Positions 23,701 through 33,279 of a DNA stretch of 64,000 bases are shown in pieces (the first letter of the stretch is position 1; each line of letters opens with the position of its first letter). The stretch is from Actinostola sp. cb2023 (taxonomy: Eukaryota; Cnidaria; Anthozoa; Actiniaria; Actinostolidae): NCBI GenBank assembly GCA_033675265.1, contig JAUJYZ010000320.1:1-64000 (forward strand), read 5' to 3'. The notes under the pieces are model-generated. The model worked only from the letters and a program-made list of their open reading frames with translations, did not search any database and was not told the origin of the DNA. The translations under genes were made by a program, and so were the position numbers.

Positions 23701-25538
23701 AAAGCCAGTGGTGTGTAAAACAGTAGCGGATTTGATCGCTGTGATGAGGGGACCAACACCCGTATCTCCTAGCAACCGAGAAACTACTACTACTGACCGT
23801 GATGCCCCGCGTCGATGGACACCAGACCAACAGACCAGTAATCCATTCAACAGAACCGAGCGTAACGATAACCTACGCTTGCTGTTGGAGAACTACGAAG
23901 TATTTGTCCCAAAAGAGGACAGCCCAGACGATTCGCTGCCATTCGAGGATAGTAGACACGAAATGGATCAAGTTGAAAAGGGCGTCAAACGATTAATGTA
24001 TGTTGAGAGGGGAAACAAGCCAGATACTAGTTGGTCTTTGGAAAGAATGGATGATCACCATAGCAAATACATGATAGCGCGTTCTAAATCGGCTCAAACG
24101 AGAAACGACAAGTTGAGGGTGCCTATTTCCTCGTTCAGCGAGACAAGATTTCAACAGCACGGCTATCATAATAAAGGTTTGTCGGTTGAGGACACGCGCC
24201 TTCGCTGTGAATCTCTGCGACCTACAATCCGACAAGTTGTCACGCAGTTTAGTGCAGGAAAAATACCTCAAGAGTTCTTTTGGAATTCACCCTCGAAGAG
24301 AATAGCCATTAAAGAGGACTGTTCCACTAGACCTCAAACTCCCACCCTAATTGACAGATATGAAGTAACAAAAACGTACGGTCGAGCGACCTCCGAGTAT
24401 GACAGCGTTTCGTATGACTTTGACAACAAGCCGCCGTATAGCCCGGATTAGCTTTGCTTCTACAACTGACTCCCCTTCCGAAGACTTTGCATCGAGTTAT
24501 CTTGGAGAACCACCAAAGGGAAGAGACCGCGGGGCTTTAACTGACGAAATGGATAAAAGTAAAAAGTGGAAATTGGATGGGAATAGAAAGGCAGATTCAT
24601 GTTTCAGAGAACAGTCGATAGAAGAGATCTCTGAAGTCCCAACGTCGTCTTCCAAACAGAACAATCGGTTGAGACAGTTGCTTCAAGAAAAGGGCTTTCG
24701 TAGCCCTCAGAAGGGAGAAGCTAGCTTTGAAACACCGAAATTGTGTGTGAAAACCCTTCAACCTCACTTCCCCACTGACTACAAGAAATTTCGTCACTCT
24801 CAGAAACGCACGCGTCCATATCACGTGACGTTAATTTCCCGCGCAAAACTAGTTTCCAGTCCCACCGCCGACTATTCAACGATGAATCACAATCCGCTGG
24901 CCAAAAGGAAAGTCATCGTCAAAGAGAGTTTAGCTCGGAGCCCAGGCCCTTGCAGTTATTGCCCGAACGCGATGTTGTGAAGTATAGCCGTACGAACATG
25001 ATGGTTTTGGGGAAAGGCTTACAAAAGGAGCATAAGGTACTCAGTTAATTGGTCTGTGGCAAATAATGGAAGACTGGGTTCGAGTGTTTTGATTGGCTGA
25101 ATTATTTCTACTAGTCTTTCATCGAGGACAAACACCTCGAAAAACTTGTAACTAATTCAGCCAATCAAAACACTCGAACCCAGTCTTCCAATATTTGCCA
25201 CATGTCAGCCGACAGAACACTCCATCCACACGGGTGACGAAAACGAGAAACGTTTCAGATCAGAGATAGTTTGGATGTAATATGACTGTTCTTTTACCAA
25301 CAGGATCAGCAAGCGAAGGAAACTCGACAAAAAATGGATCAGTTTTTTTGCTCGACTGGATTCCACCAAACGACAATCGATAGCTGTTCATGTGTCTGCA
25401 GCTCACCAAAGCCGCCCGAGTACAGCAGCATTAATCGCTAAGGAAAAGAAATATAAAAACGAACAACGTAAAAGCGAGGAAGCGAAGGAAAAAGTCTACA
25501 AACGAGCAGCTCCTTGGCCCGTTCAAGTGTGGTGTTGA
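11716..25538 (+). CDS. Unknown gene with an 11.6-kb first intron; frame interrupted
   Basis: I do not recognise this family. Proposed exons: about 11716-12093 (donor GTAAGA), 23682-25036 (acceptor TTTCAG) and 25304-25538 (acceptor CAACAG, stop TGA, poly(A) signal AATAAA at 25588). Exon 1 ends with one base of a codon and exon 2 begins with the other two, so the join is in frame. The predicted protein is hydrophilic and charged. Exon 1 holds a coiled-coil-like stretch (QLEKEKQHCIHRYKEDKHAF), and the last exon ends with KEKVYKRAAPWPVQVWC. In exon 2 the best coding frame changes near 24400-24451 (a stop follows in the first frame) and appears to change back near 24790-24980. The join to the last exon also needs a further shift. 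Either assembly indels or a decaying gene would explain this. The start codon is uncertain: an upstream ATG at 11676 is in another frame that also looks coding-like. Three 4.07 kb repeat units lie in the first intron, in the same orientation. Confidence 0.5.
12657..13151. mobile_element. Foldback element, about 495 bp
   Basis: Long inverted arms: the left begins AATAAGCCCTTTCAC and the right ends GTGAAAGGGCTTATT. Inside, GCCGCCATTTTGAATTGGGG matches CCCCAATTCAAAATGGCGGC in reverse. No coding capacity. Confidence 0.88.
13260..13554. mobile_element. GGCCCCGTCCACACTA-type miniature element
   Basis: The right end contains AGTGTGGACGGGGCC. Internal CGTCCACACTAAAACG and CGTTTTAGTGTGGACG segments form inverted pairs, and GCGTTTTC motifs recur throughout. 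The left boundary is unclear. The 203-codon minus-strand open frame across this area is a by-product. Confidence 0.6.
13784..13882. repeat. Near-perfect hairpin at start of tandem unit 1
   Basis: TAGTCTCCCTCGCAGC and GCTGCGAGGGAGACTA form the ends of a stem of about 46 bp with a loop of only a few bases. The inner stem is CGTCACGCAACGCTCTC against GAGAGCGCTGCGTGACG. Unit 1 has a mismatch (CAGCAG against CGGCTG) that units 2 and 3 lack. Confidence 0.9.
14123..14248 (+). promoter_or_regulatory. X-box cluster upstream of the MGCAAS ORF, unit 1
   Basis: GTTGCCAAGGTAAC at 14213-14226 fits the RFX X-box consensus (GTNRCC-N(0-3)-RGYAAC) at both half sites. GTTTCCAAGGCAAC at 14235-14248 is one base off. 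ACCATGGCAACC (about 14126) and ACCATGGAAAC (about 14165) are weaker relatives. The group lies 96-220 bp before the ATG. X-boxes typically drive ciliary genes; binding here is inference. Confidence 0.65.
14344..14586 (+). CDS. Small predicted acylated protein, unit 1
   Basis: An intronless 80-codon ORF, identical in all three tandem units. The N-terminus MGCAAS fits an N-myristoylation signal (Gly2, Ser6) with an adjacent palmitoylatable Cys3, so membrane attachment is predicted. No transmembrane segment or signal peptide is seen. The C-terminal half is basic and aromatic (KIKWMYEGKTWMYYRHVP). A TTAAATATAC sequence lies about 60 bp before the ATG, and AATAAA at 14820-14825 is a fair poly(A) signal. 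RFX-type sites upstream suggest ciliary or sensory expression (inference). I do not recognise the family. It could also be the first exon of a longer gene, although an in-frame TAA follows directly. Confidence 0.6.
   Translation: MGCAASLNNCGKRAADNNISMINSKESFTRGERDMVQHFAHLRVLPPLEIVRTSQVEGKIKWMYEGKTWMYYRHVPTTSS
14685..14767. repeat. 11-bp repeat, 8 copies, unit 1
   Basis: Eight consecutive AAGCATGACCG units lie downstream of the small ORF. The same array with 8 copies occurs in unit 2 (from about 18751) and unit 3 (from about 22828), which shows little slippage since duplication. Confidence 0.92.
15248..15607. mobile_element. hAT-like foldback A in unit 1
   Basis: Ends CAAGGGAGCACGG and CCGTGCTCCCTT with an 8-bp target duplication GGACAGCA (15240-15247 and 15608-15615). 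Long internal arms carry TTGGGATTCCTGTGG (15326-15340) and its reverse. The copy in unit 2 runs from about 19314 to 19672. Unit 3 has the uninterrupted empty site TTGGACAGCA at 23331-23340. Confidence 0.9.
16911..17341. mobile_element. hAT-like foldback B carrying six TTGGGNTTCCTGTG motifs, unit 1
   Basis: Inverted ends ACAGGCAGCCCAACCATT and AATGGTTGGGCTGCCTGT, with an 8-bp duplication CGCTCACC on both sides (16903-16910 and 17342-17349), as in hAT elements. Inside are three forward motifs (16979, 17033, 17064) and three reverse motifs (17164, 17194, 17249), plus GCGCGCGCG tracts in each arm. The unit 2 copy is at about 20978-21408. No transposase is encoded. Confidence 0.9.
17552..17755. 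promoter_or_regulatory. Second X-box-like cluster, unit 1 distal end
   Basis: GTTGCCTTGGTGAC (17552), GTTACCCCTAGCAAC (17607; both half sites fit with a 3-nt spacer), GTTGCCTTGGTAAT (17633) and GTATCCCAGCAAC (17651) lie within about 110 bp. A weaker GTATCCGTGCAAC follows near 17740. The cluster sits 650-860 bp before the ORF of the next unit. It is repeated in unit 2. Confidence 0.5.
17850..17947. repeat. Boundary hairpin, unit 2
   Basis: Same stem as at the start of unit 1, but with GCAGCCGTC on the left arm, so the stem is better paired. The first bases read AGGCTCC instead of AGTCTCC. Confidence 0.9.
18189..18314 (+). promoter_or_regulatory. X-box cluster, unit 2
   Basis: GTTGCCAAGGTAAC at 18279-18292 and GTTTCCAAGGCAAC at 18301-18314, with the same spacing to the ATG as in unit 1. 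Confidence 0.65.
18410..18652 (+). CDS. Small predicted acylated protein, unit 2
   Basis: Protein identical to the unit 1 ORF (80 aa, MGCAAS start, TAA stop). It has the same upstream X-box cluster and downstream 11-bp array. Identity alone could reflect recent duplication rather than selection. Confidence 0.6.
   Translation: MGCAASLNNCGKRAADNNISMINSKESFTRGERDMVQHFAHLRVLPPLEIVRTSQVEGKIKWMYEGKTWMYYRHVPTTSS
21917..22016. repeat. Boundary hairpin, unit 3
   Basis: Same stem as in unit 2, with two extra G in the loop (GTGGGGGCGG). Confidence 0.9.
22256..22386 (+). promoter_or_regulatory. X-box cluster, unit 3
   Basis: GTTGCCAAGGTAAC at 22351-22364 followed by GTTTCCAAGGCAAC. Both are unchanged although the unit around them has diverged. 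Confidence 0.65.
22482..22724 (+). CDS. Small predicted acylated protein, unit 3
   Basis: An 80-codon ORF whose protein equals those of units 1 and 2, although the flanks carry indels (for example an extra ACATCCAGCC stretch near 22770 and a shortened AT-rich region near 23060). Protein identity amid diverged flanks is mild evidence that the ORF is under constraint. Confidence 0.62.
   Translation: MGCAASLNNCGKRAADNNISMINSKESFTRGERDMVQHFAHLRVLPPLEIVRTSQVEGKIKWMYEGKTWMYYRHVPTTSS
23490..23532. repeat. Solo end of foldback B family
   Basis: AGCCTCAGAAGAAATGGTTGGGCTGCCTGTG matches the right end of the 16911-17341 element with a few changes. It lies just after truncated unit 3 and marks a deletion or a separate insertion. 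Confidence 0.55.
25055..25202. mobile_element. Foldback element, about 148 bp
   Basis: TGTGGCAAATAATGGAAGAC and its reverse complement bound a stem of about 50 bp (with GTTCGAGTGTTTTGATTGGC inside). It lies in the last proposed intron of the unknown gene. Confidence 0.88.
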
Positions 25539-25735
25539 TCATTTTTACTACTAAAAACAGCCCCACCTCCCCCTCCCCCAAGACATTAATAAAACCATAC
25601 CACCCTCCTAAGTCACGTTATGAACATTTTACTGCTGGCAGTAAGTAAATAATCAATGTATAGATGAAATAAATAAACATCAGTATACTTTCTTTCTTTC
25701 ATCGATTGTGTGTATGACTTCGTTGTCCGCGTACA

Positions 25736-25846
25736 ACTCCTTTTTGGTAGCCACAGGAGAGGAGAACTGGGCCTTGGAGAAGAAAATGCCGGGAAATATT
25801 TTCGTCACCAGTCCTCCTCTCTTTCACCACAGGAAAACCAAGGAGT
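25736..25846. mobile_element. Short foldback between convergent genes
   Basis: ACTCCTTTTTGGTAGCCACA and CCACAGGAAAACCAAGGAGT are inverted partners, each next to a purine- or pyrimidine-rich arm (GGAGAGGAG against CTCCTCTC). It sits between the unknown gene's poly(A) signal and the UTP11 stop codon. Confidence 0.7.
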
Positions 25847-25899
25847 GAAAAGTTGTCCAGTCTACGGATTTGATTGGGGTAGGGTAGGGACATTTTTGT

Positions 25900-28800
25900 T
25901 CATCTTTTTCTCTCTTTCTTCCATCGATAGGCAGCTGGCTTATCGTCTGTTTCTTGTCTGATTTTTGTCTTTTTTCCTTTTCCCTGAAAAACAAAAATAT
26001 GAATAATAAATAATAAATAACTGTTTATGTCCAATGTATTTTGGGGCTTGTGGACTAATTGGGGGACACTACTCTCACACACACTACCACTACATTCTAA
26101 TATTCTATACATACAACTTTCAGCTCACTAGTTCGTTTTTACTGAGGAAGGAAAACCGGAGTACCCGGAGAAAAACGAACTCAAATCACATGTGATCCCA
26201 GGTCGATCCAGGAATCGAACCCGGGGCACAGAGGTGACAGACCGAGGCTCTCACCACTCGGCCACCCTTGCTTCCTAGTACTGAACACTGAATTTACATG
26301 GTGTTGGAACTGCCAGCAAGAGTACTGTTAACTCCCTGACTTCCCCCCTAGAAAACGTCAAACAGATCAACAACAACAGTATCAACAACAACAACTACAG
26401 CATTCATCAACATTGACAGCATCATCATCATCATCAACACTAACAACAGCACTAGCATCATCCACAACAACAACAACAACATCATCATCAACAACAACAG
26501 CAATAGCATTAACAGCATTCATCAACATTGACAGCATCATCATTTTCATCAACAGCATCATTACTAACAACAGCATCAACAAAAAAAACAGCAGCATCAC
26601 CATCAACAACAGCATCAATACTAACAACAACAACATAGAAAGAACAGTGTATAGTCTGAAGAGACAAGTTTACAAATACAGATGGGTCTGCAAATGGGGA
26701 CAATACTTTAGCTAACTTGTTTGCACGATCTTACAGCGCGAAGCTTCCAACTATGACCACCTTTAATGTATTCGCATACTCTCTTCTCAGCTATTATCCA
26801 ATCAGCTTTGCAGGATTGTCTTATCTTATCTCTGATCTAACGGCTAATTGGAGGATGGCGAGACAAAAGTATGCGAATATATTAAAGGTGGTCATAGTTG
26901 GAAGCTTCGCGCTGTAAGAAATGAAAAACGTTTTCCATGTTTGCACAGGCTTATGCAAACCGAGGGGAAGTTTGGGAGAACTCGAGAGCAGATCAATACT
27001 GAAGTGTAACAAGATTTGTGATGTCTCGAGTGAACTTACAACAACTACTCTTTCCTTCATTCCATTTCCCATTAACCATCTGTCCATCCATCCATTCATT
27101 CTTCCATCCTGTTTTATTCATTTTCACAAATAGTGCTTTTGCTTACCATGAGATTCTTCTGCAGCTCAAACTTCTGTGCCAACTCATTCATTTTTTTTTT
27201 CTTTTCTTTCTATTCTTTGTCGAAGTTCTTCATAGTGATGATTTCTTTGCCGGCTTAGTTTCTGAAACACAAATTGTACAAATACAAATAAAACATATCC
27301 AACTCATTAATAATTCATGAGGAGAAGACGAAAGAAATCGTAACCGTGACAAGTGTTGTAAATCTGATACGAAATCATCCTCATTTGCATCAGTATTTAA
27401 ACGCAGCCTGCCCAGGGGTAAGACAACCAGACGCTCTACTAGCATGAAGTCAGGCTTCTATTACTAAAGCTTACCACAACACAAAATAACAGCGGTACAA
27501 AGTATAGAAGACATTATTGACTTCGTTTAGATTTCAATCTTGTGTCAGTTGTGCAATAAAGTGATTTAAAAATCTCCTAGTCATCGACCCCGGTCATCGA
27601 ATACATGTAAGTGCAAGAACTTTGTTCGATCACACGGCACTTTTCCTATTTCTGAGCCTTCGATTATGCGCTCTCTTGCATGTGCATTTACAACAAAGCA
27701 CTTTGTTATTACTCTGCAATCTCAATATCTGAGCCTGCGATGTACCTGAGCCACATTCACATTTGAGATAAAAAACGAAACAGCATTTTTAGAGTCGGGC
27801 CTTCTACAGGAAGCCCGACTAATAAATTGCTAATTAATCTTTGTATCACTACATGAATATGCACATAAATATGCGACTAACAGTGATTGATTAAACAAGT
27901 ATTGTTGTACCCCTGGGCAGAGTTCTTTTATACCGGAACTTTGTGTTTAAAGGATTGAACTGATAGGACGTGGCTTATGAAAGTACTACCAGTACAACAA
28001 ACAATGTCCTAAATAATTAAACCAGAGAAAAGTTGTGTCTGTCTGTCTGCCTGGTAACTGTCTAATGTACCTTTAATGACCGTGTGTCCTCTGGCGCACT
28101 GACTGGCATGTTTTTCAGTGTTTCTAGCTTTGGTCTGTTATATGTCCTACCCATTAGTTCTGGTAATGTATTGAAGTGTTTAGCTGCATCAAAATGTTTC
28201 GCTGAAAATGAATAAAATAGGATGAAAGAAAGAATGGATGGATGGAAAGAGAGAAAAGGGAAAAATGCCAAGGAAGAAAGGATATAAAGGCAGAAGCTCA
28301 TGACATAGCATCCTCGGGAACCCAGGGGTATTTTCTGTCGCTCGTTACTCGCTCCCAGAGAAATACCCCTGGGAACGAAGTCTGTTGGAACTTGTTCCGG
28401 AAGTCAAAAGTACTCTCGTTACTGATTGGTCGACCAATCAGTATCAAGTATATTCTGGTTTGAATAGGACAGCTGCCATTTTGAATTTTGACTTCCGGAA
28501 CAAGTTCCAACAGACTTCGTTCCCAGGGGTATTTCTCTGGGAGCGAGTAATGAGCGACAGAATATACCCCTGGGTTCCCGAGGATGATGACATAGACACC
28601 TGGGAAGAAAGGAAAGGAAGGGAGGAAGAAAGGAAAGGAAGGGAGGAAGAAAGGAAAGGAAGGGAGGAAGAAAGGAAGGAAAGGAGGAAGAAAGGAAAGG
28701 AAGGGAGGAAGAAAGGAAAGGAAGGGAGGAAGAAAGGAAAGGAAGGGAGAAAGAAAGGAAAGGAAGGGAGGAAGAAAGGAAAAATGAAGATGACAATGAA

Positions 28801-31800
28801 TAAAATACCTGAAAACTAAATAAAATAGGATGAATGAAAGAATAGATGGAAGGAAGGAAATTAAAGATAGGGAGTTTAAAAGAAGATAAAATCAAGGGAG
28901 ATGGACCATTGCATTTTGTTTATTTATATTTTACATCTAGTTTAGCGTCTTTACCTTCCTTTTTGCTGTCTACAAAAACAATGTGTTGATTTGGAGGTGC
29001 GCTGTCCTCAAAGTCTTCAATAAGATGTAAACTTGCTTGTAATTTTTCAATTTTCTAAAAATAGGCATCATCATCATCATTCACTTAATGCGACTATACA
29101 ATAATAATAACCCTGATTCAGAGCCAGTTTGCATTCCCATGACAAGTTATTAAAGTCAACAAAACATTCTTGAAAGGTCACCTTGGCTTCAGCGTTTCTT
29201 TTCATATTCACATAGTTTAAATCCTGCAATTTCATCATTTTCATTTGATCATGTGTATGCCTTCTCCCTAACGTCATTTGGTGAATGCCATCCTGTTAAA
29301 AAGTAAAACTGTGAGGACTGACTGGGTTTACATATACATGTAGCCTCTGACATCCACACATACAAGATGCCAAGCAGCACAGACACCCATAAAGAGTGGT
29401 ACTAAGGAATGCTAAATAACCCCTAAAGGGTACTGAATAAAATTGATCTTGTTGGCGTGATGACATATAATAATATTGTTACCACTAAAAGGAGCCAATT
29501 TGAAATGAAAATTAGTTTCCTGGCAAGTAGGTCATCATTTTATTATCAGCCAAATATATCAGGATAACTCTAATGGTGGTTGTTTTAGGTTGAAACACCC
29601 CGAAGTGGAACCAAACTATGATTTTAACCCCTTAGTAGAGAAGAGTGCTTAGAAATCACAAAGTTACGACTTTCGGTGGCACTTTTAAATTGTAGTGACA
29701 CTCATGAGACCCAATGTGGTTGTTTTAGGTTGAAACACCCCGAAGTGGAACCAAACTATGATTTTAACCCCTTAGTAGAGAAGAGTGCTTAGAAATCACA
29801 AAGTTACGACTTTCGGTGGCACTTTTAAATTGTAGTGACACTCATGAGACCCAATGCTTAAATTATTCAAATAATGTCCCTTGTACAGTCCAGTCTAGAG
29901 CAATAAAGAGGCCAAAGGAAGCCTGCTAAAGACCTGAGGTACTGAACAAGAGGTACAGTAATCTAACACACCAATGACTCATGCACTTCCAATGTGCAGC
30001 GGTAAAGCTGTTGAATGACCGAGACACACGGACAGACACATGAATAATTACATGAGACTGACACGTGCATCGTTGGTATTCTGGAAGTGGATCTAAGGAG
30101 TGTGTACAATGTAGGATGATCAGACTGTATACTTCTGTCACCGTTATTAGCCAATAATCTTCCAACATTGCGAACTGTTGCATACCTTGGTTTTTGTGTT
30201 GATCATCTTGAAGTAAAATTCATCTGGATTTCTATTGATAGCCTGAAAGAAGCAAAGTAACAATACAGTATTACATGTATGTACATGCATTGAATGTATA
30301 AGTTAAAATCTTCACCCTGGGACTATCATCTTAGTTATTGGTAGTGACTTTCAGACTGAATGACTCAGCTACATGTACGCCCAGCTAGCACATGGGCATT
30401 TTGTCTGCGCATGCGTGAAATGCCAACATGAACACAAAGACCCTCTGACACGCGCATATATCCCGCGCCATCCCGCGCCATCCCGCGCTAATTTAAATAA
30501 CAGGAATAACAAACAAGATGGCGAAGTTCTATCTCATATATTTATTTATTAACTTGTCTATATGAACATATGCAACTCTAAAATGATGGATTCTATTTTA
30601 TCAATGCTGAAGGCATGCTGCAGTTTTCATAACCAGTATTTACGATGCATTATGAGTTGCATATTGCAAGGTGAGGGAGGTCCAGACATGACAAGCTAAA
30701 CTGACAATGGCTGCCATCTTCGTCGTATACATACACTTTGAACATTCATAGCAGGAGCTATGCATTTTTTGAAAGTCATTTATTGTGATGAATGGAATGA
30801 CTATTGAATAATCTTCGCCTCCGTAACATTAAGCAGCTTGGGGGTCGGTAGAAATCGAAAGATAATTTGACTTGAATGCTTGGAGTCCACATTTCTGCTC
30901 GTCGCGAGTCCCGTAAATGGTAAGCAAAAATATTGCAATGTAAAACAGTGGAAACAAGTTTTAATTTTCTTAACAACTAATTTTTCTGCAAAGTCTGTTC
31001 TCTCATTTATACTTTCAAAGACTTAGAATAAGGAAATAGACGAAGATATGAGAGATCCATGGCTTTGAGAAGTAACAAAAAACATCAATTCCGCCATTAC
31101 ACCGAGTATAGGGTGAGAAGAATCTATTAAATCTGACAGCTATACATTTTTTGAAGCCCCATTCTCTACAAAAACTGAAATTATATAAAGGAATGAATGC
31201 TGTGGTAATTATCTCCAACTTGGGGGTCGGTAAAAATTTCAAGAAATATCTCATTAAAGTTCGACCTAAGTTGAACAATTCTACATATTCACCGGGCCAT
31301 AGCTCGAAATCGCGTCCACCTGAAAGACCATTTCATTAAAATTCTAAAAGTTTACTTGCATCACAATTACCAAGCGTTAATCCAGTGCTGTAGAATACTT
31401 GATTGTAGAAATAATTAACGCTGAACATCCAACTCCAAACACCACAGTCGCATTTCAATGTAAAATATCTCGCCATCAAAAGAAATAACAGCGTCCAAAG
31501 ATATACCCAGGGGAAGAAGTGTTTATCGTCTTTAAAAATGAGTAAATTTTCATGACGTTTAAACTTTAGAAACGCGTAGATCTCCTACAAAATATCCTTA
31601 AAATGAGCTATCGAGCTGGAAAATGGTTCCAGACGTCACTGGTCAATGCTGTGTTGGCGCATGCGCAGACAAAATACCCATATGCTCGCCCAGCTGGGAT
31701 TGTGTCTAGGTTGGTCAAAGAGGAGAGACCCAACTAAGGACAGCCTTGGTCCTCCTTGGGTTGGGTGTCAGGCTAATCAAATGACCCCATAAAAACCTCA

Positions 31801-33279
31801 TTATTCCAGAAACCATTTAATAAAATAAGCCTCATTGGTTAAACAAGCTGGATTTTCTCATCAACTTGGTAAATGGTAATGGCACTCATATGTCTCCTAT
31901 GTGTATACGTACGTATGTACCGTATGAATATACATGTATGTATGTATGTCTCCTGCTTTCTCAGTTCATCATGTCATCACCAAATTAGATAAACAATAAA
32001 TTAATTATTACGGTAAAGTTTAGCTTCCAAAGTTACCTTCTCTTTAAGAAGCTTGAGTCGCGCCTGCTTCTTGTGGTAATCCCTGAAAGGAGAAACAGTA
32101 TGCATGTGTACATGCTTATGAACTTGGAGGCCAGGTCACACTATTTTTGGAGTATACTATTTTTAGCTGAGTATTTTTTTAAGTTTAGCTTATATCAGTT
32201 CCTATATATCAGTTCCTATATATCAGTTCCTATATATCAGTTCCTATATATCAGTTCCTATATATCAGTTCCTATATTCAGTTCCTATATATCAGTTCCT
32301 ATATATCAGTTCCTATATATCAGTTCCTATATATCAATTCCTATATATCAGTTCCTATATATCAGTTCCTATATATCGGTTCCTATATATCAAGGTCCTA
32401 TATATACAAAGGAAAGGGATGTCAAATGGTCCCCACAAAAAGTCAGAATCTTGCAAAATTCAAAGTCTCGTTTTTCGCAAAGAGTCTTGAATTTTGAAAA
32501 CAAAGGAAATCGGGAGAAAGTGTCTCAGAAATCTGGGCTGACAAAAATATACCTTGTCTCGTAGTCTCACAAAGTTTCGCCTTGACCATTCGATACCCCC
32601 AAGGAAATTTGCCCAGAATTTTTTTTTATAGATTTCAGTCTGGGTTTCTTTTATAGCTGATATTGAAGTTACACTCCAATGACAAGAAAGATTAAAGATT
32701 GAAGATTAAGATTGAAGATCAAAGACTCTGAACGATGGTTTCAAGTCGAGGCTATCTGGTACGTACAAAAAATTGACCCGATAGCCTCGACTTGAAACCT
32801 TTGTTCAGAGGTTGGAGTGTAACTTCAATATCAGCTATTCGCTGTGTATTTTGTAGTTCTGCTTTCTAAAAGGTTATTTTATGACTTACTTTGCACGTAG
32901 AACATAGTCTTTATGCTTTTCTAAGAGTCCCAGATGATTACGACTTTTCAACTACAAATACAAAAGTAGCATAATACATGTACTTCTTCAAGCTTCTTCT
33001 AAATATGCACTATTAATAACTGTAATTATAAATCCATATTAAGTTTATAAGCTATAAAAATCAAAGCTTATCCACATAATATTTCAATCGTGATTCTTGT
33101 AAAGAAGATATTTGATTCAATCGACACGAAAAGCTCGACAAAATGTCCACCTCGTCAAATCAAAATGGAGTTTTGGGAGATGAATTTTGTCTTTCTTGTA
33201 CAATAAACTCGCCTCCTACCTGCCCTCTCTCCTTGTGGTTCTTCTGATAGACTTTATTCGCTTTAGCAAAAGCAGACAT
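25900..33279 (-). CDS. UTP11: U3 snoRNA-associated protein UTP11, complete, 9 exons
   Basis: Nucleolar component of the small-subunit processome needed for 18S rRNA maturation. Coding exons in gene order: 33279-33220, 32951-32890, 32082-32037, 30242-30186, 29292-29182, 29054-28955, 28201-28071, 27261-27147 and 25983-25900. All introns are GT-AG and phases match, giving about 254 aa (human 253). Family landmarks: HLGLLEKHKDYVLRAKDYHK, NPDEFYFKM, NRPKLETLKN and the C-terminus PAAYRWKKERKR. Exon 8 has a run of ten A at about 27191-27200. The frame is kept only if one A is removed, since otherwise TGA follows within three codons, so this is most likely a homopolymer sequencing error. The 5' end faces NUP43. 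Introns carry at least six foldbacks or satellites. Confidence 0.95.
26143..26274 (-). mobile_element. tRNA-derived SINE in the last UTP11 intron
   Basis: On the minus strand, GGGTGGCCGAGTGGTGAGAG (A-box region) and GGGTTCGATTCCTGG (B box) form a tRNA-Leu/Ser-like head. It is followed by CTCCGGGTACTCCGGTTTTC, a tail sequence I associate with cnidarian and other invertebrate SINEs. No duplication was identified. Confidence 0.75.
26355..26636. repeat. CAACAACAT/CATCAT microsatellite
   Basis: Mixed trinucleotide repeat of CAA, CAT and CAG triplets over about 280 bp. It produces open frames on both strands with no gene behind them. Confidence 0.9.
26729..26919. mobile_element. Foldback element, about 190 bp
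   Basis: TCTTACAGCGCGAAGCTTCC and GGAAGCTTCGCGCTGTAAGA are the ends of arms of about 50 bp (with ACTATGACCACCTTTAAT inside). UTP11 intron 8. Confidence 0.92.
27400..27960. repeat. Composite repeat with TTAA-family ends
   Basis: CTGCCCAGGGGTAAGAC on the left, and ATTGTTGTACCCCTGGGCAG with CTTTTATACCGGAACTTTGTGTTTAA-type sequence on the right (to about 27958), resemble the ends of the RPS4 intron 2 foldback. The inside (about 27440-27830) is unrelated. Confidence 0.5.
28309..28586. mobile_element. Mutator-like foldback, 278 bp, with 9-bp duplication
   Basis: Ends CATCCTCGGGAACCCAGGGG and CCCCTGGGTTCCCGAGGATG. Arms of about 100 bp are nearly complementary. ATGACATAG flanks both sides (28300-28308 and 28587-28595). 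The 9-bp duplication and very long inverted arms fit a non-autonomous MULE. Confidence 0.9.
28600..28785. repeat. GGAAGGGAGGAAGAAA purine minisatellite
   Basis: About eight units of AAGGAAGGGAGGAAGAAAGG, all purine on the plus strand, adjacent to the Mutator-like element in a UTP11 intron. Confidence 0.9.
29577..29856. repeat. 140-bp direct tandem duplication
   Basis: Two adjacent copies, 29577-29716 and 29717-29856, starting TGGTTGTTTTAGGTTGAAAC. I saw no difference between them, so this is a very recent duplication or an assembly artefact. UTP11 intron. Confidence 0.9.
30378..31698. mobile_element. About 1.3-kb element with terminal inverted repeats
   Basis: Ends CGCCCAGCTAGCACATGGGC (30378) and GCTCGCCCAGCTGGG (to 31698) pair over about 38 bp, including TTTTGTCTGCGCATGCG. 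Inside, CTTGGGGGTCGGTA and AGCTATGCATTTTTTGAA occur twice about 380 bp apart, so the interior is itself partly duplicated. No transposase frame. It is the largest element in UTP11. Confidence 0.7.
32186..32400. repeat. 14-bp satellite (ATATATCAGTTCCT)
   Basis: About 15 consecutive ATATATCAGTTCCT units with few changes. The 163-codon open frame across it is a by-product. Confidence 0.93.
32655..32836. mobile_element. Foldback element, about 180 bp
   Basis: AGCTGATATTGAAGTTACAC and GTGTAACTTCAATATCAGCT at the ends, with TTTCAAGTCGAGGCTATC and its reverse inside. UTP11 intron 2. Confidence 0.9.

Noticed and set aside
26509..26715. Plus-strand VYKYRW-like sequence resembling a UTP11 C-terminus
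   Set aside because: It is on the wrong strand next to a microsatellite; the true UTP11 last exon is at 25983-25900.
32073..32564. 163-codon plus-strand frame
   Set aside because: Mostly the 14-bp satellite in a UTP11 intron.
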